From Bacillota bacterium (GTDB taxonomy: Bacteria > Bacillota > Bacilli > Alicyclobacillales > SLC66), in the NCBI GenBank assembly GCA_021828865.1, contig JAJZCW010000018.1, positions 1 to 64,000 of the forward strand: a stretch of DNA of 64,000 nt, read 5' to 3'. Of the stretch, positions 25,766-34,568 are shown in pieces. The translations under genes were made by a program, and so were the position numbers. Within the stretch, counting starts at the first letter, position 1. The number at the start of each line of letters is the position of its first letter. The notes under the pieces are model-generated. The model did not search any database and was not told the origin of the DNA. It saw only the letters and a list, made by a program, of their open reading frames with translations.

Positions 25766-27832
25766 TTAAATTCTTTCTAACCGAACCGCCGTATATTTAT
25801 AAGGTGAAACCCCTGATTTTGAATCAACAACATCATTGGTCAACGTGTTCGTGTTCACCTGTTCAGGAAAATGGAATGTCATAAACACATACCCTTCCAT
25901 CACCCGGTCAGTAATTTTCACAGGCACTTCCACACTGCCGCGTCGTGATGACACTTTGATCCGCGTACCATTTTCCAGTTGATACTTCGCGGCATCTGTC
26001 GGATTGATCTCCATATATTCTTCCTGATCTTTGACCTTCCCGCCTTCATATCGCGTCATGACCCCTGTGTTGTAAAATGCAAGACGTCGACCGGTGATGA
26101 GTACAAAGGGAAACTCCTCATCAGCAGGTTCGAGCGGCTCCTCATATTCCACTGGGGAAAATTTCGCGCGCATTCCCACGTTGTCAGAGTGCAGCCTCGT
26201 ATGAAGCACTTTTTCCGGAGGTTCCGTCAAACTGGGGCAAGGCCACTGCAGTTCATACTCTCTTTCCAACCGTTCGTATGACATGCCGTAATGAGACGGA
26301 GAGAGGGAACGTAGCTCATTCCAAACCTCTTCCGCAGATTGATAGTGCCAGTTCGCACCGAGATAATTGGCAATTTCCTGCAAGATCCAGAGGTCATCCT
26401 TAGCCTCCCCAGGTGCATTGACCATTTTGCGAACTCTTTGTATTCCACGTTCGCTGTTGGTAAATGTCCCATCCACTTCACCCCAGCCAGAAGCGGGTAA
26501 GACCACATCCGCGATTTCCGCGGTTTTGGTCATGAACAAATCCTGTACCACCAACATCTCAAGATTTTCAAATGCACTTCTGGAATGACCAGAATTGGCT
26601 TCAGATTGAATAGGATTTTCACCGATGACGAACATAAATTTGATACGGCCATCGCGCATCGCAGAAAACATGGCAGATTGATTCAACCCGTTCTTAGCAG
26701 GAATCTTACAGTTCCATACTGCTTCAAATTTCGCACGTGCGCCGTCGTCCTCTACATTGAAAAAGCCAGGCAACTTATTCGGGAGAGCTCCCATATCGCC
26801 GCCGCCCTGCACATTGTTTTGCCCACGAAGCGGCATCAAGCCACTTCCTGGCTTGCCCACTTTACCGGTCAACAGCGAGAGATTGATTAGTGCAAATACG
26901 TTGTCAGCACCATTGTGATGTTCGGTGATTCCCAACGTCCATGCAATTACCGCGCGGTCCACTGTCGCATATAATCTTGCCACTTCACGAATCTGATCCG
27001 CAGGAACTCCCGTGATGGTCTCCGCAAATTCAGGCGTGTATTTGGCTACCACTTCTTTATAACTCTCATAAAATTCAGTGGCATGTTCAATAAATTTCGC
27101 ATCATAAAGCTTTTCTTCGATAATCACATGACCAATCGCATTGGCCAGTGCGATATCGGCACCCACACGCACGGGAAGATAATGCGTGGCAAAATTCGCC
27201 ATCGGAAGTTTACGAGGATCCACCAGCACCATTTTGGCACCGTTTTTGATTCCGCGGCGAATATGATTGTAAATGATGGGGTGTGCTTCCTGGGTGTTCG
27301 ATCCCCAAACAATGATCAGATCAGTATTTTCAAAATCCTCATAGGAATTAGTATCTGCTCCACTTCCAAACACTGCCGTCAAACTGACGACGCTGGGAGC
27401 GTGTCAAGTACGGTTACAACTGTCGATATTGTTAGTTCCAATCACCTGGCGCATCAACTTCTGAGCAAGAAAGTTCAATTCATTGGTAGCCCTTGATGAA
27501 CTAAAGCATCCAAAAGCGTCCGCGCCGCTTGCGTCTTTCACTTTGCGTACGCCGTCAGCGATCACCTGCAGTGCTTCTTCCCAAGTAACTTTGACGAGTT
27601 GACCGTTTTTTCGCACCATTGGGTAAGTAAGTCGATCCTTGGACTGGGAATACGTCCAGGCTTGGCTTCCTTTCACACAGGTTTCGCCATGACTGACGGG
27701 TGAATTTTTATCGCCTACCACACTGACGATTCTCCCATCTTTAGCAGTCACAGAAAGTCCACATCCCGTTCCACAAAAACTGCATATGGTGGACTTGGTG
27801 ACTGTTTCAATCGTATCCATTTCGACTGCCAT
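25766..27832 (-). CDS. fdhF: Formate dehydrogenase alpha subunit, selenocysteine-containing (FdhF type)
   Basis: Molybdenum or tungsten bis-MGD enzyme oxidising formate to CO2. An in-frame TGA at 27404-27406 stands exactly where FdhF enzymes carry catalytic Sec or Cys: SCNRT-U-HAPSV, with Sec at residue 143 (140 in E. coli FdhF). Both sides are intact and homologous, giving 688 residues. The N-terminal [4Fe-4S] cysteines are C17, C20, C24 and C52. MGD-binding stretches such as PLRGQNNVQGGGDMGALP and the C-terminal ITDRVMEGYVFMTFHFPE are present. No twin-arginine signal, so cytoplasmic. ATG 27832 follows GGAGGA. A SECIS hairpin lies just past the UGA. Confidence 0.93.
27375..27406 (-). promoter_or_regulatory. 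Bacterial SECIS element with UGA codon
   Basis: On the minus strand the UGA (27406-27404) is followed after 12 bases by GTCGTC-AGTTT-GACGGC (27391-27375). This is a six-pair stem, including one G-U, with a five-base apical loop that has G at its second position. The loop starts 18 bases after the UGA, inside the range known for bacterial SECIS elements read by SelB, and the layout parallels E. coli fdhF. Confidence 0.8.
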
Positions 27833-27941
27833 CAATGTTCCTCCTCTCACGAGTTAAAACTAATTATTATTTTACACCATATAATAAACGCGACAAGGCT
27901 AATAAAGTGACAATTTATTCGTATACCTCAGATCCATTGCG

Positions 27942-30776
27942 TCATTCAAGCTCTCCCAATTTTGAGATTTGCCTGCCAAACATGCCATCGAGAGTGATGA
28001 CAAAGTCATGAAAAGCATTCAACATATTGTCGCGCAACTCATATAGGTATGGAATGCCATGAATGATGGCCGCCTCATTACCCTGTGCTTTTACCGCAAT
28101 GAGGTATCTTCCGTGTTCGTGGATTTCTTCATGGATTCGACGGACCGTCTCCATTTGTGGAATTTCCCCAAAACGGCTCTTTCCGACATGGTCATACCAT
28201 CTTCCAAAATGACAAGCATGCGGATCGAGTTCAGGCGGATTCATGCTGACGTCTTCAACATTTTGTAGAAAGTGAACCATTTGATCGACCCATTGACGAT
28301 GCTCAAGTGGCAATAAAAACAACTGGCTTAGGTACCTGGCCACGTTCATTTCACGAACCGTTTGCCACTCCTCGTATCCTTCATAACTCTGGATCCAGGT
28401 GGGAATGAAGTCAGGCGGCATTGGTCTTGCAATCAGATAGCCTTGCGCCAATTCGCATCCCAATTGGATCAGCGTTTTCCCCTGTTCAATCGTTTCGACG
28501 CCCTCTGCGATCACATCACACTGAAAAACCCTTGAAAGCTCAATGACTGCGCTAATAATGGCCAAATTCCCTTCGCTCATGCTCATATGTCGGACAAACG
28601 ACTGATCAATTTTCAAAATATCGAGCGGGAGATGGCTCAAATAAGTTAACGAAGAATACCCTGTTCCAAAGTCGTCAAGCGATACATGCACACCCAGTTC
28701 TCGCACCGCTTCGATAATTTTTTTGGCCGCCTGCAGGTCACCAAGCTCGTCCGTTTCAAGAATTTCCAATTCCAAATCACCTGGATTGACCCTCGGATGA
28801 CGTTGGAGGACACTTTTCAAATGATTAGGGAAATCGCCATATTTCAATCGTTTTGCCGAGATGTTGATACTCACTTTCAGATGAATGCCTTGTCGCTGCC
28901 AAGATTCAAGTTGGCGAATCGCTTCTTCTTTGACCCAATCATCAAGCAAAATCATAAAATCAGTATGTTGTAAATCTGGCAAAAAAGTCCCGGGAGGCAA
29001 AATACCTTTATCAGGGTGGTTCCAGCGGATTAATGCCTCAACGCCGTACACTTTATGCTTTGTCATTTCTACTTTTGGCTGATAATATAAGACAAATTCC
29101 CCGTTATTGATCGCCTGATGCATTCTGGCATAATCCACGGAGTTGTTTATTAACTGATCCTGTTCCGCATTGAAAATAGTATAATGGTTTTTCCCCGTGG
29201 CTTTAGATCGATACATGGCTTTATCCGCATTTCTAAGTAGTTCGTCGCCGTTAACCCCGTCCAATGGATAAAAAGTTACCCCCACACTGACAGCAGGATA
29301 AAAAACATGATCATTTTCCAAATATGGTTTGGATATTTCGTTCATCATATCAGCGATCAGGACGTGAAAGTCAGAAGGATTTTGCAGGTCATGAAATAAA
29401 ATCATGAACTCATCGCCACTCGGTCTTGAAACCGTGTCTGATTTTCGAATTCGCTCTTGGATGCGGTTGGAGAGCTCAATCAGCAGTCGGTCCCCTCGAT
29501 CATGACCATAATCCGCGTTAAATTGTTGAAAATCATCGACATCGAGGGAACAAACAGCAAGCAGTGTATGGTTGCGGTTGGCACGTTCGATCGCCACATT
29601 TAGGCGATCAAGAAAGAGAATTCGATTGGGGAGATGAGTGAGCGGATCGAAATAAGCAGATCGGTTGTCTTTCGCCCCTTCCAAACCTTCATCCATGACG
29701 GTGGAAAAGGTGGAGATGTATTGTTTGAACGGATGCCCATCGGTCGAAACCGCCGCAATGCTTAAAAACTCCTCAAAAATCTCCCCGTTTTTTTTCCGAT
29801 TAATAATCCTTCCCTTCCACTTTCCGCTCGTTTCCACCTCATCCCACATTTGCTGATAAAATGCCGAGTCATGATAGCCTGATTTAAGCAAATTGGTAGA
29901 TTGACCAATCACTTCATCGCGGTCATAACCTGTAATCCGCAAAAAAGCCTGGTTCACTTCAAGAAATTGGCCATTTTCATTTGTGATAAATACGCCTTCC
30001 TCCATATTGTCAAAGACGGCCGCCGTCAGTTGCAGTTGGTGTTCATAATTTTTCCGTGTCGTCACGTCTCGCTGCAACCCTACATAATGCGTCAATTCGC
30101 CAGCATCATTGTATAGCGGTGCAATCGTCAATTCATTCCAGAAAAGCGATCCGTCCTTGCGATAATTTCTCAGTTCAACAGTGCATCCCCGCTGTTCTTT
30201 AATGGCCAGGCGAATTTCGTCTATCCCTTCCTGATCGCGGTCATCGCCTTGTAAGAACCGACAATTTCTCCCCAATGACTCTTCTGGAGAATACCCCGTC
30301 AACTCATAAAATGCAGGATTGGCATAGATGATGCGCATTTCTTTATCATAATGATCGACGATGGTGACGCCATTAACCGTATACTCGACCGCCTGCTGGA
30401 ATAGTGAGAGGTACTCCTGCGCACGCTTCAGGAGGTCCACATCAATTAGCCAGACCTCATATGTATAACTGCCATCAGGAAGCCGTTCCACCACTTGCGC
30501 TTGCAACGACTTCCACACTCTTGGATTTGTTAAACCTTGAAAAAGAATATGTTGGTCAGTGACACGATTTATTTTTTTTAACTGATTGATGAGATCCAGA
30601 TAATCTGTAGGATGATAAAAAATGTCGGAAGGATTGAACGGATAGGAACCGGATTCATTCCTATTTTCAAGAATATCGAGAGATGCTCTCAGAAATTTGT
30701 TCATTCCCAACCATTCGTCCGTAGATTTCGCACGGAAATAGCAAAAGGGAATATTATCCTGCTCGTCTGTAAGCAC
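27942..30776 (-). CDS. LOV-PAS-GGDEF-EAL-CZB cyclic-di-GMP enzyme
   Basis: Probable blue-light-sensing diguanylate cyclase/phosphodiesterase, cytoplasmic, 944 residues. Domains: an N-terminal region (1-120); a LOV domain (about 120-240) with photoactive GRNCRFLQG (Cys172) and flavin ligands Asn204, Asn214 and Gln235; a second PAS (about 248-360); GGDEF (about 375-537) with SGDEF at the active site (453-457); EAL (about 550-800) with EALIRW and DDFGTGYSS; and a C-terminal CZB zinc domain with DPHACHFGRWY (Cys855). Cys-to-Asn spacing of 32 and 10 equals that of Bacillus YtvA. GTG 30776 has AGGGGGAGGGAG upstream; the frame is open to 30809. Confidence 0.93.
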   Translation of the reverse strand: MLTDEQDNIPFCYFRAKSTDEWLGMNKFLRASLDILENRNESGSYPFNPSDIFYHPTDYLDLINQLKKINRVTDQHILFQGLTNPRVWKSLQAQVVERLPDGSYTYEVWLIDVDLLKRAQEYLSLFQQAVEYTVNGVTIVDHYDKEMRIIYANPAFYELTGYSPEESLGRNCRFLQGDDRDQEGIDEIRLAIKEQRGCTVELRNYRKDGSLFWNELTIAPLYNDAGELTHYVGLQRDVTTRKNYEHQLQLTAAVFDNMEEGVFITNENGQFLEVNQAFLRITGYDRDEVIGQSTNLLKSGYHDSAFYQQMWDEVETSGKWKGRIINRKKNGEIFEEFLSIAAVSTDGHPFKQYISTFSTVMDEGLEGAKDNRSAYFDPLTHLPNRILFLDRLNVAIERANRNHTLLAVCSLDVDDFQQFNADYGHDRGDRLLIELSNRIQERIRKSDTVSRPSGDEFMILFHDLQNPSDFHVLIADMMNEISKPYLENDHVFYPAVSVGVTFYPLDGVNGDELLRNADKAMYRSKATGKNHYTIFNAEQDQLINNSVDYARMHQAINNGEFVLYYQPKVEMTKHKVYGVEALIRWNHPDKGILPPGTFLPDLQHTDFMILLDDWVKEEAIRQLESWQRQGIHLKVSINISAKRLKYGDFPNHLKSVLQRHPRVNPGDLELEILETDELGDLQAAKKIIEAVRELGVHVSLDDFGTGYSSLTYLSHLPLDILKIDQSFVRHMSMSEGNLAIISAVIELSRVFQCDVIAEGVETIEQGKTLIQLGCELAQGYLIARPMPPDFIPTWIQSYEGYEEWQTVREMNVARYLSQLFLLPLEHRQWVDQMVHFLQNVEDVSMNPPELDPHACHFGRWYDHVGKSRFGEIPQMETVRRIHEEIHEHGRYLIAVKAQGNEAAIIHGIPYLYELRDNMLNAFHDFVITLDGMFGRQISKLGELE

Positions 30777-30825
30777 AATCTCCCTCCCCCTATTACAATA
30801 TCTTCTCATTTTCCTATTTCCATTA

Positions 30826-30854
30826 ATTATAGCGATTCAATTTTCATTCGACAA
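30826..30854 (-). promoter_or_regulatory. Sigma-A promoter of the LOV protein gene
   Basis: On the minus strand TTGTCG (30854-30849), 17-base spacer, perfect TATAAT (30831-30826). The expected start point is about 40 bases before the GTG. Confidence 0.7.
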
Positions 30855-30955
30855 GAAAGAACAAAAAGTGTGATGGATATCATCTGTTACTTTCATCTCT
30901 ACGATTACAATGTGTGGGACTCATCGAAACACCTATTGCGAAAGGAGTAAGTACA

Positions 30956-31414
30956 ATGGCTGCTTCAGAACACTTTTCATTTAATGAGATGCACATGATC
31001 AAAAGAAAATCTTTGGGTAATGTCGTTCCCCTCGAATTATTCAGATCGATTCGATTAATCGGCATGTACCAGGGTTTACCCTTAAACGGGAAAGGCACCA
31101 CCAGCGTAATCGGCAAGAAAATTGGCGAAAGTCTTCCGGTGAACACGGTGGAAGATGTTTTACAATTATTTAAGGAATTAAAAATTGGGATTCCAAAAGT
31201 GCTGCATCAGGATGAACGTGGTATGCGAATCGCGATAGAAGATTGTTTTTGCGAAGGATTACCCGTTCATGAGGGCAAATTCGTATGCGATCTTGAAGGA
31301 TCTATTTTTGAAGGGGCATTAATCAAAATTCTAAAAAGAAATGTAAGCGTCAGGGAAATCAAATGCAATGTGAATGGTGATGACCATTGCGAATATGACG
31401 TTAGATTTATGTGA
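30956..31414 (+). CDS. V4R-domain protein
   Basis: A 152-residue protein whose C-terminal 80 residues match the V4R (vinyl-4-reductase) small-molecule-binding domain: RIAIEDCFCEGLPVHEGKFVCDLEGSIFEGAL and then KCNVNGDDHCEYDV, with conserved Cys/Gly spacing. The domain usually binds small ligands in regulators or in bacteriochlorophyll and methanogenesis proteins. ATG 30956 follows AAAGGAG; the frame is open to 30914. It is divergent from the LOV gene and four genes of unknown relation follow. Its role is unknown. Confidence 0.75.
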   Translation: MAASEHFSFNEMHMIKRKSLGNVVPLELFRSIRLIGMYQGLPLNGKGTTSVIGKKIGESLPVNTVEDVLQLFKELKIGIPKVLHQDERGMRIAIEDCFCEGLPVHEGKFVCDLEGSIFEGALIKILKRNVSVREIKCNVNGDDHCEYDVRFM

Positions 31415-31486
31415 TACTTGCCTTTGGATGTGGAAAGAATAAGCGCTGTTGGACGTTTTTACCCCTACATTCGGAGGCACCGATAC

Positions 31487-32239
31487 ATGCGCAAAACGAT
31501 CATCCATCATGCCTATTTCTTCGTATTTTTCACCTCGCTGATAACGGCATATGCCGCTATCAGCGAAAAAGCTTATGCGTCGAATTATGAAGAGCAATTC
31601 CCCCATGTGTTTAAGAGACACGGTCCTCCTGTGTATAAAGTCGCACTAACATTCGATGATGGTCCTGACCTGACCTATACCCCAAAAATACTGAACATAT
31701 TGAAAAGAGAACACGTTAAAGCGACTTTCTTTGTACTCGGGGTCCATGCGGCTTGCCACCCAGAGATGATTCGCCGGATTATTAAAGAAGGACACACGAT
31801 AGGCAATCACACTTTTGATCACATCAATCTCATTCACAGCACACGCTCAAAAATTAAATGGGAGATCGCAGCGACTGAACAAGTGCTCGTGAGAATCTCT
31901 GGTCAGACACCAAAATGGTTTCGTGCACCATACGGTAATGTCAATCCGCTCGTGCTTACCGAGTTGCAACAATTGGGTTATCGCGCAGTCAATTGGTCGG
32001 TGGATTCCAATGATTGGAAGAGCCTTCCTGCAAAAATAGTCAAGCAAAACATTTTACAACAGGTGAAACCAGGAGCCATCATCCTGCAACACTGCGCTGG
32101 CAACGAAAAGGAGGATTTAACAGGCACTGTTCGCGCTTTGCCAGATGTCATTCATACCTTAAAAAAAAGGGGGTATCAGTTTGTGACGATTCCCCAGTTA
32201 CTCAATGCAGACACGAAAACTGTCCATGCGAAAAAGTAG
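31487..32239 (+). CDS. Polysaccharide deacetylase (NodB/PdaA-like), exported
   Basis: Removes acetyl groups from peptidoglycan or related glycans outside the cell. A signal or anchor helix (residues 4-24) precedes the NodB domain. TFDDGPD (55-61) carries the catalytic and metal Asp residues, GNHTFDH (His108, His112) completes the metal triad, and RAPYGNVN and LQHCAGNEKED are the later motifs. ATG 31487 follows CGGAGG nine bases away; the frame opens at 31418. It converges on the S-layer-type gene with an eight-base gap. Confidence 0.93.
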   Translation: MRKTIIHHAYFFVFFTSLITAYAAISEKAYASNYEEQFPHVFKRHGPPVYKVALTFDDGPDLTYTPKILNILKREHVKATFFVLGVHAACHPEMIRRIIKEGHTIGNHTFDHINLIHSTRSKIKWEIAATEQVLVRISGQTPKWFRAPYGNVNPLVLTELQQLGYRAVNWSVDSNDWKSLPAKIVKQNILQQVKPGAIILQHCAGNEKEDLTGTVRALPDVIHTLKKRGYQFVTIPQLLNADTKTVHAKK

Positions 32240-32247
32240 TGCGATCA

Positions 32248-34539
32248 TCAATTGCTGACCGTCGCACCACCTGCAGTGACACCGACATTAAAAATGCCTT
32301 GGCTACTCGAATAATCCGACACCATGCCAACCACCGCTTGCGCTGCATCTGCAATGGTCACATTCCCATCAGGATGAAAAGCACCCGATTGCAAAGGCAA
32401 CAATCCGAGTGTGCTGGCAATGGCATCGCCTGCAAACTGATTACTTGGTATCGCCGATGCATCGCCCGCATTTAACTGAAATAATTCCGGATGGCCAAGC
32501 AATTCGCTATAGCCAAGTGCACGAGCAAGCAATTGTGCCGCGTCACCTCGAGTAATCGGTTGATTGGGTTCGAAAACTTGACCGTTATTTAACCAGCCAT
32601 TAACAAAAGCTGAATACACTTCTGAATAGCCCGAAGAAGCACTGTTCGTCATCGCCATTGCGTTTTGATAGACTCCCAACTGATTGGCAAAAGGCAATGG
32701 CTGATTCCGTCCCAACGCATCCACCACCAGTTTGACAAATTGTTCCCGTGTCATGTCCTGATTGGGGTGCACATTGCCATTTGCATCGACAGCTAAAAGT
32801 CCATGCTGGACAAGGAGTTGGATTTGATCCGCCTGCGCCACATTGCCAATGTCATTGATTTTCCCTGTATACGCTGGCGTACTGCCACTGGCAGACATAA
32901 ATTGTCCTGTGGTGGCATCCATGACCGTTCCATTTTCGATAATGTTGCCAGTGGGAGCGTAGGCTAAAATCACTTTCCCTTGAGGCGTAATGCCTGACGC
33001 CTTATCAAAGCCAGGTTGTGTCTGAAGGTAGACGAGTTGCAGAGGTTGCCCCGCCGTCCAATCGTTCTTGGCTTTTGCCTGTGTGATCGCTTGGCGAGGA
33101 GAAGGGAATTTTGTCTTGCCTAGTTGAAAATTAGTGTAGTAGGTAGTCACATCCCCGGTTTTTGCATCGACCGTAATGTTACCTGTATCCGAAATATCCG
33201 GGATGCCACTTATCAGCGGTTCAATTAGAAAATTGGTTAGTACTTTCCCCTGCTGTGCACTGTAGTTAGAGGGGATGACCGCTATTCCGCCAGAATCGCC
33301 TGGCAATGCCTTCTTCACAAAAGCAATAGCCGCACTCGTTACCTGTGACTGTGTAATTTTTTTGCCACTTACCGAGGACCCACCTGTCATTGGGATTTTT
33401 GTCGACCATTCATTAAAATTCGTGAGGATGCCATAGGTAGAATCCACCGTTGCGCTGTACTGATCTCCACCTGGAACCGTCCAAGAAAAATCCCATGTCA
33501 CATCCCCATTAGGGAGACTTGTATTTTGATTCGCAGCCGACAATTTTGCATTTCCCGGAATCTTCAACATTGATTTCGCAACATCGAGCGCCTTTTGCTC
33601 CGTCCAATTAACGAGCACTGATCCTATACTTTGCTGTTTCCCACCTGGCACGATCGCGTGAACAGGCGTATAGACTGGCAAAGCAGTATTTTTTCCAGCG
33701 GCATCCACGGGTTGGCCAGTTAGCGCATCAATGACTGGAATTCCCGATATTCGCAAATTGGGATCGCTGTATTGATTATTCCACCACGCTGAATAATTTC
33801 CGACCACCTGCTGATAGGTCAGGTAAGGCACAGCTTGCCCGTTCGCACTCCAATTTGACCAATATGCTTGATACAAATGAAGGTCACGCTTATAAATCTG
33901 ATTGGCTTTGACAATAGACATGACATGTTTGTCAGAGGGAAAAACGGCCTGGTTCCAGTTTTCATCGGCGCTGACGAGTGTCCCGTTTTGGTCGATCGTA
34001 ATAGAAAACCCGTTAAATGGAGCCGGAATGCCGTTCACTACGCGCTCAAAATTATACTGATAATTGACTACCTGGTTGAGTGCTCCGCTCATCGGGGCAA
34101 GTGGTTGAATTTTTACCTGATTCACATAGTGGGGGTAAAGCTTTTGCGCCCAAGAGATTGCTAATTTTTGCGCTTGCGCCGAACTGACAGGCAGCGGATA
34201 AACAAACCCAGTTGCACTAGAGGATCGATCGTAAGAGGTGATCAGCCCTGATTTGGCATCTACTGTGATGTTGATCCACTCATTCTGATTATCAGGACTT
34301 GTATAAGAAAATCCAAAATTATAAAAGGCATTTCCGTTTTGATCGTTAGAAAAAGATTCTGAACTGAGTTTGAACTCCGAAGGCACCTGCAATATCGCTT
34401 TCGCGTGGTCAAGCGCCTGACTTTCCGAGATATTTGTGGGGCCAGTCTGCGCGTGGACGAAATCAGTTGAACCAATACCAACAAAAGAAAGGCTCGTTAA
34501 CAATGCTACGCCAAGCGGAAGCCTGCGAATCCCTTTCAT
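32248..34539 (-). CDS. YcdB/YcdC-repeat protein with SLH domains
   Basis: A secreted 763-residue protein with a signal peptide (about 1-30, ending VHA). Repeated PepSY-like YcdB/YcdC units follow, for example ITVDAKSGLITSYDR, ATVDSTYGILTNFNE and ITVDAKTGDVTTYY. Three S-layer homology motifs end it (about 575-750): NIGNVAQADQIQLL-type, SEVYSAFVNGWLNNGQVFEPN and the last with PDGNVTIADAAQAV. SLH domains attach proteins to pyruvylated wall polymers. AAAGGGGAG precedes the ATG. A substrate is not predictable. Confidence 0.85.
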   Translation of the reverse strand: MKGIRRLPLGVALLTSLSFVGIGSTDFVHAQTGPTNISESQALDHAKAILQVPSEFKLSSESFSNDQNGNAFYNFGFSYTSPDNQNEWINITVDAKSGLITSYDRSSSATGFVYPLPVSSAQAQKLAISWAQKLYPHYVNQVKIQPLAPMSGALNQVVNYQYNFERVVNGIPAPFNGFSITIDQNGTLVSADENWNQAVFPSDKHVMSIVKANQIYKRDLHLYQAYWSNWSANGQAVPYLTYQQVVGNYSAWWNNQYSDPNLRISGIPVIDALTGQPVDAAGKNTALPVYTPVHAIVPGGKQQSIGSVLVNWTEQKALDVAKSMLKIPGNAKLSAANQNTSLPNGDVTWDFSWTVPGGDQYSATVDSTYGILTNFNEWSTKIPMTGGSSVSGKKITQSQVTSAAIAFVKKALPGDSGGIAVIPSNYSAQQGKVLTNFLIEPLISGIPDISDTGNITVDAKTGDVTTYYTNFQLGKTKFPSPRQAITQAKAKNDWTAGQPLQLVYLQTQPGFDKASGITPQGKVILAYAPTGNIIENGTVMDATTGQFMSASGSTPAYTGKINDIGNVAQADQIQLLVQHGLLAVDANGNVHPNQDMTREQFVKLVVDALGRNQPLPFANQLGVYQNAMAMTNSASSGYSEVYSAFVNGWLNNGQVFEPNQPITRGDAAQLLARALGYSELLGHPELFQLNAGDASAIPSNQFAGDAIASTLGLLPLQSGAFHPDGNVTIADAAQAVVGMVSDYSSSQGIFNVGVTAGGATVSN

Positions 34540-34568
34540 TATGATGCACTCCCCTTTCGCGCTCTCAA

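Noticed and set aside
25766-27850. Formate dehydrogenase as a pseudogene broken by a nonsense codon
   Set aside because: The stop is TGA exactly at the catalytic Sec/Cys site, a SECIS-like hairpin follows, and both halves are fully conserved.
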